From Panagrolaimus kolymaensis (taxonomy: Eukaryota; Nematoda; Chromadorea; Rhabditida; Panagrolaimidae): DNA of 64,000 nucleotides. The notes beneath the pieces are model-generated. The model saw only the letters and a list, made by a program, of their open reading frames with translations. It was not told the DNA's origin and searched no databases. Below are positions 12,653-22,872 of the stretch, one piece after another; within the stretch, counting starts at the first letter, position 1, and every line of letters begins with the position of its first letter. The translations under genes were made by a program, and so were the position numbers. The stretch is from the NCBI GenBank assembly GCA_028622995.1, contig JAJQJQ010000047.1, positions 496,001-560,000 on the forward strand. The letters are read 5' to 3'.

Positions 12653-12822
12653 CTCTTTTATCTTTCTGTGTTCTCTTTTGCACGTTTGAACTTCCCTTTC
12701 CATCCGTCAAGGCACATTTTGAAGACATTTTATGCTGTGTTCTTTTATAAAAAAAATGTTTGCAACACGTTTTCATTTGTCGGGAGCTTTTTTTACGACA
12801 TTTCTTTTATCAATGGTTGCAG
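12510..12822. repeat. Two copies of a ~155-bp repeat upstream of B1
   Basis: Units at about 12510-12668 and 12672-12822 share the order: pyrimidine-rich start, TTCCAT...GTCA, CACATTTT, ATTTATTG, TGTTC, TTTATAAAAAAA, TGTCTG, CTTTTTCAT, GAGCTTTTTTTGC. Related units lie upstream of B2 and B4. They sit in the promoter-side flank of every B gene but appear to be dispersed repeat rather than promoter sequence. Apparent reading frames across them are by-products of composition. Confidence 0.6.
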
Positions 12823-13382
12823 GTGTTGGTTTTTGACTTTTAGCTTATTGATACCTTTGAAATTTAATTTATATATTTATCAATCATTAAAAAAGGAACA
12901 GGAAAAAAGTAAACAAAAAAACAAAAGAACAAAAAATAATTTAAAAAAAAGCATCATCGTTTTTTAATGCTTGTTGTATTTAACTCTGAAAAAATAAAAT
13001 GTGGCGTCTCGTAGTTTTCTTATATTTCAATAATACATTTCGTTTGATTTTATTCTTTTTTTGTAATGAATAGACAAAAATTAATACGTAAAAATTATTG
13101 ATTGTTTTTTTTTTCAAAAATTTATTGATCAATGAAAATTTATCGAAAAGAAAAAAAATCACAATCATCGATTAAATTTTTTCTTTTTTTGGCAGCTGCA
13201 GACAAAAATAATAACCCATTAATCTATCATTTACTTTAAAAAGGTGATAAGAAAAAAAGCAAAAAATGTGAGTTATGAAGCTGCAGAAAAAAGACAAAAA
13301 AAAAGTTACAAAAATGAATATTTTTAAAAACAGGATCTACCTTTTTTGTTTATTTCATGCTTGTCATGCTGTTGGTGAAAAA

Positions 13383-13475
13383 AATGGCGATGTTTCAAAC
13401 AGCAACAAAATAAGTAACAGCAAGCAACAGCCTTCCTGCTTATGCCAGTCCAATCAACCATGATGCGTGTTGTTA
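13383..13475 (+). repeat. Array leader module, copy 2 (no A gene follows directly)
   Basis: Carries GTTTCAAACAGCAACAAAA, GTAACAGCAAGCAACAGCC, a degenerate CAGTCC core and CAACCATGATG, so it is a diverged copy of the module. The next copy, 350 bp on, is the one at the standard distance from A2. Between 12823 and 13845 I see no gene. Confidence 0.5.
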
Positions 13476-13825
13476 CTTTTTTTCCCTTTTCAACACTGTC
13501 TTTTTTTCGTCCAATGACGGGAAAGAAAAAAATTAGAAAGCCAATTAAAGGTTAAAAGAAAAAAACCACACGTTTAAAAAATTTTTTAGAGTAAATTATC
13601 GCGAGTTCCACACAAGAAGCTTTCAATTGCATTTAAAAAAAACCATAACATTCTTGTTATTGCAATAGTAATGTTCTCATATATATACGAGTAAAAAAAT
13701 GAGTCAAAAGCCAGAATTAAAAATTGGCGGTCTGTTTTTTGAAAAGAAGAATGGGAGAAAGGCAAAAACATGGGAGTTATGAAGAGGCAAAAAAGGAAAC
13801 AAAAAAAATAAATAAATTTAAAAAA

Positions 13826-13985
13826 ATGTTATCTCAAACAGCAACAAAATGTAACAGCAAATCACTGCTTTCTTTATTCTGACCTTTCTGGTCAGCAGCG
13901 ACAGCAACCATGAAATTGCTTGTTTTGCTTTTTTTCCGTTTCTCCTCTAACCTCTTTTTTTATTTTTTCCTACAAGGTAAAAAAA
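13826..13985 (+). repeat. Array leader module, copy 3 (upstream of A2), with intact hydrophobic leader frame
   Basis: The ATG at 13910 begins a 22-codon hydrophobic frame (starts MKLLVLLFF) ending in CAAG followed directly by a GTAAAA donor. About 50 bp on, a matching acceptor-like GAAG precedes GCTGCTCATGG. It could be a spliced 5' leader or upstream ORF of A2, or a relic signal-peptide exon. Confidence 0.5.
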
Positions 13986-14248
13986 ATTGCCATAACCAAA
14001 ATTATTTCTTGCTTCAATTGTTGTTCGAAGGCTGCTCATGGTACACAGCTAGGGTTTTTTTATGATTCACTCTACTAAATTTATATATTATTTTATAACT
14101 CATTTTTTTCTCTCAGCGTTATTCTTTATCAGTAACTATGATAGCTTTTTTCCAATAAATTTCCATTCTAGATTCAATATTTGTGCCATTTGAATAATCA
14201 GCCGCTATTCACGTCAATCTTGCCGATATTAATTTTTATATTCTCTTA

Positions 14249-15005
14249 ATGATGGAACCAGAAACTTCCTTCCGTCATCTTTCCATCAATTCACAACCAT
14301 CTTCAATTTACTCCGCCATTCAAAACATTAAAGAAACGACGGTTCCGCCCCAACGTCTAATTAAACAAGATTTTGAAACGTTTCTTCATGAATATTTATT
14401 AGGACTAAATTTGCTTCGTAAAAAAGCTTATATTAGTGCTGAAGTTCATCCGGATAGCTTAGATAAAGGTAAAGATCTGTATGAAAATTAGCTCATTAAT
14501 AATATTTGATTTAAGGCTCAGATCCAACGGAAATTTCATGCACGATCGCCAAACAAGATGGCGTGCGCGGAGATCGTCCAGCACAACTCATTGGAAAAAA
14601 ATTAGGAGGAGATGGATTGCCACGAAATGTTTTTCCATTGAATGAAAAAGTAAATTTTTGATTCTCAAAAATGTTAATGAATTTAATATATTTCATATCA
14701 ACTTTTTTTAGTTGGTCAAATGGGAAGCTGACGAAGATATTGTTTATAACCATGTGAAGAAAGGAGGCAATCGTCACGCAAAACTTTTGTTTGGAATTGA
14801 AACCAGCGAAGAGTTCAATAATGAATTTTCTCGCCCTTCTAAAATTTATTATTATTTTCAATTGTTTGAAAATGGTGAAATGGTTGGAGATGCGATTGAA
14901 GGAGTGTTTAAAAATACAAGCCCAAGGGAAACTCATGACTTTTACTATTACGAATTCGGCGAAAAGGTTTATTACGATAAAACAAAAAGACGAGATTCAA
15001 ATTAA
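14249..15005 (+). CDS. A2: intracellular pseudo-nuclease, 215 aa
   Basis: Exons 14249-14468, 14516-14649 and 14712-15005. Two adjacent ATGs (14249, 14252) make the start ambiguous by one residue; the second aligns with the start of the other A genes. Same architecture as A1: no signal peptide, core G-D-R-P-A-Q with Gln97 where the B proteins have His, KKLGGDG, N-x-F-P-L-N, and Leu-Val where the metal-site Leu-Asn would be. The tail has RPSKIYYYFQLFENG and an acidic/aromatic end. It converges on B2 with 164 bp between stops, exactly as in the A1/B1 pair. The 3' flank after the stop (AAAAGATT.TGTATGCATTAT) is nearly the same as in A1. Confidence 0.85.
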
Positions 15006-15169
15006 AAGATTGTGTATGCATTATATAAAAATGTTTTTCTTAATAAATGATTGCTTTCATGATGCTTTTATTCTATACAAACATATTACATATTAAATAC
15101 AATTAATAAAAAAAAAACAGAAAAATAAGATTACAGCGAACAACAACAAAAAAATGAAGTTTTATTACA

Positions 15170-16428
15170 TTAAAAAGGGAAGCTTGGTCCATATCTTTCA
15201 AAAGCAGATCTTTCTTGAGGTTTGCAGCTTCTTCGTGAATAATAATCATCTTCTGGATTTTCAACAAAATTGTATTTTCTTCTGCCACCCTCGATGAGTA
15301 CCCTGCAATTAGATTATTGCAAATTTTTTAAAAACTTTTTTATGCCGTGGTATTGAAAATGAAGGGAGATACCGTAATTGGTTGCAATATCATTACGATA
15401 TTTCTCTTCAAATTAGGGTTTTGAATTTTGCACTATCGCGGCAAAAAAAAGTTAGAGTAAGATTCAACAAAAAAAACTAACCTTGTATCCCAGCAATTTT
15501 TAAGTTTTAAATCGTAATGGTTTTCATTCTCAAATAAACCAGTAATTTGAAATTTGAGGCCATCTTCATAAAGCAGAAAACTATAATAAAAAAGGGAGGG
15601 ACGACGAGGATGAGCACGATCTTCGTAAATGAATGCAACACGCATCATAGCCCATCTGTAAAGAGTGTGCATTAGAAGGTTAAGTTTGGGGAGTTTATTT
15701 AAAGGGTTGTAACTGGTTTTTTAAACGTCGTTAAGCAAATAGCAACTTATGTCAACTTAGAAATCCACATAAATTGTTGTACCAACCCATTATTATTTTA
15801 CCTATGATTTAAAGGTTCAGCTGGCGCAGTACTTAGAAAATCGCTGATTTCATTGCAAACTTGGTTATATAATCCTCGATTCAACTGAAATTAAAAAATT
15901 TTAAGTATTAATAAAAAATTTGATTTTGAGAAACTTACATTGCCATTCTGAGGGAAAATATTCGCTTCATATCCATGGCCTCCAAATGATTTTGGAACAA
16001 TGTGTCCACATTCGTCACAGCCACATTTGTGGTAAAGGGCTTTCATAGCATTTGCAACATTTGGAGATACAGAGGTTCCTTTTTCTCCATTCAAATCAGT
16101 GGGGGTGATTGCTGCAACAAACATTTTTTTTTCAAAACTCACACTAAAGTATAAATTTACTTTAACTTTTAATAAATGATGATTAAATTTACCCATCATA
16201 ACAGACCCGATGATGAATTAATCGATGGTGTGTTGGTACTCCACCAGGAGAATCATCTTTGTACCCGAAAAATGCGCAACGCCCGAACATTTTGCCTATT
16301 TCGTGCGCTTCATTAATTCTATTTTCTATAATGTCGATTCTTCTTTGTTGATTGTCATTGCAGGCAGGGTCTTGGGATAAAGCGAAGTGAATGAGCCAAA
16401 TAAGAATAATAAAATTTATTGATACCAT
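15170..16428 (-). CDS. B2: secreted DNA/RNA non-specific endonuclease-like protein, 276 aa
   Basis: Exons, minus order: 16428-16193, 16143-15939, 15884-15802, 15655-15482, 15302-15170, the same five-exon plan as B1. The first 79 residues are identical to B1. The core is CDECGHIVPKSFGG with catalytic His126, then ANIFPQN and Leu148-Asn149. Downstream blocks RRPSLFYYSF, NCWDT and YSRRSCKPQ match B1, although many other residues differ. All family residues appear intact, so it should be active if B1 is. Exon 1 and the upstream flank lie within the gene-conversion tract. Confidence 0.85.
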
Positions 16429-16646
16429 AATTAGCGATTATAAAACGACTGTAGTTTGACCAGAGATTCGACACTAAGCCGTGCTTTTTTTGTTGCTTTT
16501 AGCCTTTGCAATTTTTTGCACTATCAGTTCTTTCTTTTCCATTTGTCATCCCACATTTTAAAAATATTTATTGCTTTGTTCCTGTTTTAGTTTATAAAAA
16601 AATGTCTGTCACGCTTTTTCATCTCTCACGAGCTTTTTTTTTGCGA
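16185..16646. repeat. 462-bp identical tract shared with 12191-12652
   Basis: B2 half of the identical pair; it includes exon 1 and the proximal upstream region. Beyond 16647 similarity continues at a lower level through the ~155-bp repeat units. Confidence 0.88.
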
Positions 16647-16816
16647 TTCTTTTATCTTTCTGTGTTCTCTTTTGCACGTTTGAACTTCCCTTTCCATCCG
16701 TCAAGGCACATTTTGAAGACATTTTATGCTGTGTTCTTTTATAAAAAAATGTTTGCAAAACGTTTTCATTTCTCGGGAGCTTTTTTTACGACATTTCTTT
16801 TATCAATGGTTGCAGG
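16504..16816. repeat. Two copies of the ~155-bp repeat upstream of B2
   Basis: Counterpart of 12510-12822, with scattered mismatches and a one-base difference in an A run. Same order of blocks, including TTTATAAAAAAATG and GAGCTTTTTTT. From 16817 to 17379 no gene is visible, only array spacer resembling 12823-13382. Confidence 0.6.
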
Positions 16817-17379
16817 TGTTGGTTTTTGACTTTAGCTTATTGATGCTTTTGAAATTTAATTTTTAAATTTATCAATCATTAAAAAAAAGGAACAGAAAAA
16901 AAGTAAACAAAAGATGAAAAAATAAATTATAAAGAAAGCATCCATCGTTTCTTTATTTATTTTATGCTTGTTGTATTTTAACTCTGAAAAAATTAAATGT
17001 GGCGTCTCGAAGTTTTTTTATATTTCTATTTTACATTTCGTTTGATTTTATTAATTTTTCGCAATGAATATACAAAAATTAATACGTAAAAATTATTGAT
17101 TGATTTTTTCCAAAAACTTATTATTGATCAATTAAAATTTATCAACAAAAAATCACAATCATCGATTAAATTTTTTCTTTTTTTGGCAGCTTTAGGCAAA
17201 AATAATAAGCCACCTGTCTATTACTTACTTTAAAAAAGTGTTAAGAAAAAAGCAAAAAATGTGAGTTATGAAGCTGCAAAAAAATGACAAAAAAAGTAAC
17301 AAAAAATGAATTTTTTAAAAACAGCATCTACCTTTTTTGTTTATTTCATTCTTGTCGTGTTATGTTGATGAAAAAAATA

Positions 17380-17485
17380 AATGGCGATATTTCAAACAAC
17401 AACAAAAAAGTGAAATCAAGCAACAGCCTTCCTGCCTGTGAATGTCCGTACAACAATAACCCTGATGCATGTTGTTGCTTTTTGC
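17380..17485 (+). repeat. Array leader module, copy 4 (no A gene follows directly)
   Basis: Contains GATATTTCAAACAACAACAA, GCAACAGCCTTCCTG and a degraded start region (CCTGATGCATG). Equivalent in position to copy 2 of the previous unit. Confidence 0.5.
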
Positions 17486-17881
17486 CACTTTTCAACACTA
17501 ATTTTTTTTTCATCAAATGACGGAAAGAAAAAAAATCGCCATCGCCAAAATTTTTAATAGTATTTTTTCGTTTGTCAAAATAAATTTATCTTTATAAATC
17601 ATATATCAGAACTTTGTAAAATATTTCAAAAAACCATTTTTTTGTTGTATCGAAAAAAGGTTATAGCAACCAAAACATTAAAAACTTTTATTTTCGGCTT
17701 TTTTTGCACTGCTTTTATCCAATTTAGATTTAACCTTCAATTTAAAAAGTACAAAAAAGGAAAAAAGCAAAGAAAATGTGAGGGATGAAGACACATAAAA
17801 AAGTAAAAAATAAATGAATACTTACTTTTTTAGATAGTATCCTTTTTTTATTTCATGATTATTGTATTTTCTCTGAAAAGT

Positions 17882-18030
17882 AAATGGTGATATCTAAAGA
17901 AAAAAAGTGACAACAAGCAGTCGCCTTTCTGACTATGCCGGTCAGCAACAGCCAGCAGACAGCAATCATAAAGGTGATTGTTTTGTTTTTCATTCCTCTT
18001 TTGACCTCTTTTTGTTAAATTAAAGGTAAA
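17882..18030 (+). repeat. Array leader module, copy 5 (upstream of A3), start codon lost
   Basis: Has GTGACAACAAGCAG, CTTTCTGACTATGCCGGTCAGCA and a T-rich tail ending AAAGGTAAAG. The usual CCATGAAG start has become TCATAAAG, so the short leader frame is broken here. It sits about 320 bp before A3. Confidence 0.55.
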
Positions 18031-18304
18031 GAAAAAATCGACCTCGCCAAAGTAATTTAGTGCCTCATTTGTTGTTCCCAGGCTACATCATGGCCCAAAG
18101 CTTGGAATTATCATTGCTTTGCTCTAATAAATATTTATATGATTTTATTCATTTTTTTGTTTTGTTTGCGAGGTTATTAAATCAGCAAGTATTATGGATT
18201 TTTATAATATATTTCGCTTTTAGATTTAATATTTGTGCCTTCTGAATAATCAGCAGCTATCCACGTCAATCTTACACATATTCTTTATCAGTATTCACTT
18301 TATC

Positions 18305-19046
18305 ATGGAACCAGAAAGTTCTTTCTCTTGTCTCTCCCTCAATGAACCATCTTCGATTTTCTCTACCATTTGCAAAATTAAAGATAAAGTTGATCCCTTA
18401 GATTTTATTAAACAAGACCGTGAAACGACTCTTCACGAATATGTACTTGGCCTCGATAATTGTCGTAACAAACTTTACATTAGTGCTGAAATTCATCCCG
18501 ATAGTTTGAATAAAGGTAAAAATTTGTTTGCAAATGAATTATTTAATAATAAAACTTTATTTAAGGTTGTGATCCATCGGAATATTCTTGCAGTGTCACC
18601 AAAGATGAAGGTGTACGGGGAGATTGCCCCTCCCAATACATTGGTAAAAAATTGGGAGGGGATGGATTGCCGCGTAATGTTTTTCCATTAAATGAAAAAG
18701 TATGTTTTGGTTTCTTAAAATTGGAAGAGAGCTTGATGAAAATTATATAAACTTTTTTTAGTTGGTCAAATGGGAAGCAGCCGAAGATCTGGTTTATAAC
18801 CATGTGAAGAAAGGAAGCAATCGTCACGCAAAACTTTTGTTTGGAATTGAAACCAGCGAAAAGTTCGATAATGAATTTTCTCGCCCCTCCAAAATTTATT
18901 ATTATTTTCAATTGTTTGAAAATAACGAAGTTGTTGGAGATCCAATTGAAGGAGTGTTTGAAAATACAAGCCCAAGGGTAACGCATGATTATTATTTTTT
19001 TAACTGTGGGGTTAAAACTTATTTTAATAAATCAAAGAACAAATAA
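18305..19046 (+). CDS. A3: intracellular pseudo-nuclease without a B partner, 209 aa
   Basis: Exons 18305-18515, 18566-18699 and 18762-19046. Same family as A1 and A2: G-D-C-P-S-Q with Gln94 at the catalytic-His position, KKLGGDG, N-x-F-P-L-N, and Leu-Val in place of Leu-Asn. The C-terminus follows the A4 type (NCGVKTYFNKSK) rather than the A1/A2 type (EFGEKVYY). The frame is intact. No convergent B gene follows: the next 850 bp are AT-rich and lead straight to A4's leader module, so its partner has been deleted or never duplicated. Confidence 0.82.
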
Positions 19047-19499
19047 CTAAATTTTAAAATATTGAAAATTTTAATGAAAAATACGGTTTTTACATATTAT
19101 ATATAATATTTGATAATGTTTCTTTTAAATAAATATTTATTTTCTTGATGTCTTTGTTAAAACTATAAAATAATAACATTCTATGAAACAGAAAAGATAA
19201 AATTAGATGGAGCAAGTAATTGATGACAGAAGTAAAATATGATTAAAAAAAGATAAAATTTTATTGGACATGAATAACTTTTTTGTTTTATTTTTATTAA
19301 CTTGTATGCAACGGTATTGTGGAAATGAAAATTTTCTAATTTTTAATTAGGCAACAGTCTGCAGTAAAAATGAAAAAAACCAATCTCGATTTGTTAGTTC
19401 TGTATAAAAATGAGAAGAATGGAAAAAACAAATAAATAAATTGTGTGCAGAAAAGGCAAAGAAAAAAGCAAATAAAAAATAAATACATAAATTTAAAAA
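19047..19499. other. Spacer where a B gene would be expected
   Basis: I looked for the B core (G-H-I-V-P, RPS, SCWD) on the minus strand and found none. Only the A-type 3' flank (AATAAATATTTATTTTCTTGATG) and spacer sequence are present. A3 to A4 start spacing is 1.6 kb against about 4.0 kb for the other units, consistent with loss of the B half. Confidence 0.55.
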
Positions 19500-19645
19500 A
19501 CGTTTCTCACATAAGCAAAAAATGACAATATTCAACAAAGGCTTTCTAATTGCGCCGGTAAGCAGAAGCGACAGCATTCATGAAGATGCTTGTTTTTTTC
19601 GTTCTTATTCTGATCTCTATTTTTCTTTTTTCCCTTCAAGGTAAA
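19500..19645 (+). repeat. Array leader module, copy 6 (upstream of A4), intact signal-peptide-like exon
   Basis: The ATG at 19580 opens 20 codons of strongly hydrophobic sequence (starts MKMLVFFVLI, ends SLQ) that run into a canonical donor at 19641. A pyrimidine-rich acceptor (TTGTTCGCAG) about 57 bp on would add a short tail and a stop (GCLMVLS). It is either a spliced upstream ORF or a relic signal-peptide exon. About 330 bp before the A4 start. Confidence 0.5.
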
Positions 19646-19913
19646 TGAAAAAAATTTGCCATCGCCCAACTTATTTCTTGTTTAAATTGTTGTTCGCAGG
19701 CTGCCTCATGGTCCTCAGCTGAATTTTTTTATTCACTCAACTAAATTTTTATATAATTTTATAACTCATTTTTTTTTTCGCGGTTATTCATTATCAGTGA
19801 TTATTATAGCTTTTTTCCAATTAATTTCGATCCTAGCTTCAATATTTGTGCCATTTGAATAATTAATATAATCCACGTTAATCTTGCACATATTCATCAG
19901 TACTCTCTTTATC

Positions 19914-20658
19914 ATGGAACCAGAAACTTCTTTCAGCAAACTCTCCATCAATTCACAACCATCTTCAATTTACTCAACCATTCAAAACATTAAAAGTAAA
20001 GTTGAACCGCATAATTTTATTGAACAAGATATTGAAACGTCTCTTCATCATTATTTATTGGGCCTAGATGAATGTACCGATAAAATTTTTATTACTGCGG
20101 AAATCCATCCCGATAGCTTGGATAAAGGTAAAAATATGTTTACAAATTTATTCATTAATTATATTTAATTTTAGGTTCCGACCCAATAGAATACTCTTGC
20201 AGAGTCGCCAAACAACAAGGTGTGCTCGGTGATCGTCCCGCCCAATATATTGGAAAAAAATTGGGAGGAGATGGATTGTCACGAAATGTTTTTCCATTGA
20301 ATGAAAAAGTTAGTTTTTGTTTCTAAAAAGTGGAGACAAACTTCAACAATTTTTTAAGCTGGAAACAAACAAATGGGAAGCAGACGAAGATCTGGTTTAT
20401 ACTCATGTAAAGAAAGGAGGCAATCGTCATGCAAAACTAATGTATGGAATCGAAACTAGCGAAGAGTTCGATAATGAATTAAGTCGCCCATTTAAAATTT
20501 ATTATTATTTTCAATTGTTTGAAAATGGCGAAGTTGTTGGTGACGCAATTCAAGATATTTTTGTAAATACCAGCCCAATGGTTACGCATGATTATTATTT
20601 TTTCAACTGTGGCGTTAAAACATATTTTAATAAATCAAAGAACAAAGATTTGAATTAA
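19914..20658 (+). CDS. A4: intracellular pseudo-nuclease, 215 aa
   Basis: Exons 19914-20127, 20175-20308 and 20359-20658. Core G-D-R-P-A-Q with Gln95 at the catalytic-His position, KKLGGDG, N-x-F-P-L-N and Leu-Glu in place of the metal-site Leu-Asn. No signal peptide. C-terminal RPFKIYYYFQLFENG and NCGVKTYFNKSK. The last intron uses a less usual TTTTTTAAG acceptor, and the join gives LETNKWEADED in frame. It converges on B4 with 185 bp between stops. Confidence 0.83.
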
Positions 20659-20843
20659 AATATTCTGGCAGATTTTAATGAAAAATTTGGGTTTTACTTA
20701 TTTATAATATTTGACAATGTTTATCCTCAATAAATTTTTATTTTTTCGATGCATTTATTCAATACAAAATAATAAAGACGGGTGAAAAACAGAAAGAATT
20801 AGATGTAATTAATAATTAGATATAGGAGTTTATCTTCATTAAA

Positions 20844-21880
20844 TTATGGTGTAATATTTGGCCCATACATATTATGACGTCTGCTTTTAGGTCTACAACT
20901 TCTTCGATTAAAGTATTTTAGGTTGGGTATAGCAAAGTTATATTTTTTATCACCATCCCAACAGCTTTGAAGTTCTAAACCGGAGTGATCTTGATTTTCG
21001 AAAAAACCATATACATCATAAACTTTTCCATCTCCGTAAAATCCAAATGAATAGTAATAAAGGGATGGGCGACGAAAATTATACAAATCTTTGTATTCAA
21101 AAGCCATACGCATGATTGCAAATCTGTAAAGTGTATTTTTGATTATGGCAAACCTTATGGCGGTTATTTTAAATGGCTTTTGCTAGTTTTTTTAAACTAC
21201 ATTTAACAAAAAACAACTATATTCTGTTAAAAAGTTTAACCTTATTTTTGTACCAACCCACTACTTACCTTGTTGGTTGAGGCGTCAAAAACTCGCTAAC
21301 TTCATTACATACTTTGTTCCATAAGTTCCTATTAAGCTGAATGAGAAACATCTAAATTAAGGATAAAATAGGATTTTGTTACACTTACATTTGCGTTTTG
21401 AGGGAAAATGTTTGCAGCATATCCCTGTCCACCAAATGAGTTTGGCACAATGTGGCCGCCTTCATCGCAGCCACATTCGTCATAAAGGTCTTTCAAATTT
21501 TCAGCAACTTTAGGGTTTATTTTTCTTCCTTTTTGTCCTTTTAAATCTTCTGGCGTGATTGTTGCTTCGACAAAGTATTTTTCACTATGCTCAAACCTAA
21601 AGTATTTATTTTGTTTTATAATAAATAGTAATAAAATTTACCAGTCATGACAGACTTTATGGTGGAGTAACCGATGGCCTGGTAAATTAACACTTGATGG
21701 ATCTTGGACTCCATAAAAACTGCATTTCCATCGTGTTCTACGGTTAGTTCCATCATGAGCATGATTAATTTCTTCTTCAATAAATCTTATTGTTCTTTTT
21801 TGATTATCATCACAGTCGATCCTTTGAAACCATGCAAGCTGAGGGAGACAAATAAGCAAAATAAAATTTTGGTACCGCAT
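20844..21880 (-). CDS. B4: secreted DNA/RNA non-specific endonuclease-like protein, 264 aa, fourth intron absent
   Basis: Exons, minus order: 21880-21642, 21596-21389, 21336-21269, 21123-20844. A hydrophobic signal peptide (about 1-18) and Cys-bearing N-domain precede the core CDEGGHIVPNSFGGQG with catalytic His128, ANIFPQN, and Leu-Asn opening the third exon. It is the most diverged B copy. The exon after the core is 15 bp shorter. Where B1 and B2 have a fourth intron between CWDT and KYNF, B4 reads straight through (SCWDGDKKYNF). Catalytic residues are intact. Partner of A4. Confidence 0.83.
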
Positions 21881-22120
21881 AATTAGCGGTAATAAAACAA
21901 GTGAAAATCGAAACTCTAAAAAACTGCGGCTTCAACAAAGAGTGTTGGATGTATTTATCACTTAGGAATGGTATTATTTCTGTTATTGCTTTATCTCTTT
22001 TTATACTAATTTTGTCAAGCTTGCAATTTTCATGAATAATGAAAATAATCAAAACTCCGCCTTTGAACCGAAATCTTCTGGTTATATTTTGTTGGATTAT
22101 ACTTCCTTGTGGCCATTATT

Positions 22121-22425
22121 AGCTTTTGCACTTTTTTGCACTTCCGTTTCCATTCGTCAAAGCACATCTTGAACACATTTATTGCCGTGTTCCTTTATAA
22201 AAAAACGTCTGAACACGCCTTTTCATTTTTCTGAGGCTTTTTTTGCAACATTTTTTTCCTTCCGTGTACTTTTAGGAGTTTTTTTCACTTCCTCTTCCAT
22301 CCATCATGGCACATTTTAAACACAATTATTTTCGTGTTCGTTTATAAAAAAAACGTCTGCATCCTCTTTTTCATTTTTCAAGAATTTGCTTGTTTAAAAC
22401 ATTGCTTTTATCTTTGATGTATGTT
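22121..22425. repeat. Two copies of the ~155-bp array repeat upstream of B4
   Basis: Units at about 22121-22275 and 22279-22425 share TTCCAT.C.TCA..GCACAT, AACACA.TTATT, GTGTTC, TTTATAAAAAAA, CGTCTG and CTTTTTCATTTTTC with those upstream of B1 and B2. A third single unit is at 22873-23003. Confidence 0.6.
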
Positions 22426-22588
22426 AATGGCTTTTGATTTTATGATATTGAAGCTTTTTGGAATTTTAGCTTTAAATTAATCACTCATTAAAAAAAGGAA
22501 CAAAAAATATAAACAATAAATGAAAGCACAAATTAAAAAAAAATAGCATCCTTTGTTTTTTTTGCCGTGTTTTAAATTTGAAAAAACA

Positions 22589-22700
22589 AAAGTGTTATCT
22601 AAAACAAAAACAAAACAAAAAGCAGCAACTCTTTTAAACTGTGCTGGTCAGCAGCAAACCAGCAACCACGAAGATGCTTGCTTTTTTTGGTCCTTGCTGC
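22589..22700 (+). repeat. Array leader module, copy 7 (orphan)
   Basis: Carries GTTATCTAAAAC, a GCAGCAACTC block, GTGCTGGTCAGCAGC and CAACCACGAAGATGCTTGC. No A gene follows. Confidence 0.5.
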
Positions 22701-22872
22701 CATCCTTTTTTTCTTTCATTCACGAGAATGTTTTTTTTTCAAGCAATGTTACTTCCAAACTCTTTACATACTTTTTCTTTAAAGATGACACAATTTTATT
22801 TCTTTATTTGATACTAAAATCTATGGTAATAAAACAATCAGACAAAAAAAAAGAACACTTTTTGCACATTTG

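Noticed and set aside
12512..12967. Long plus-strand frame upstream of B1 (and a shorter one at 16506)
   Set aside because: It is made of the ~155-bp repeat read twice (the same FFALSVLSF/FPFHPSRHILK-type phrases recur), is Phe-rich and lacks domain features. It is repeat, not gene.
9836..21880. Bacterial contamination or very recent bacterial transfer of the nuclease cassettes
   Set aside because: All seven genes contain spliceosomal introns, with shared intron positions and host-like composition. An ancient transfer remains possible but cannot be shown from this window.
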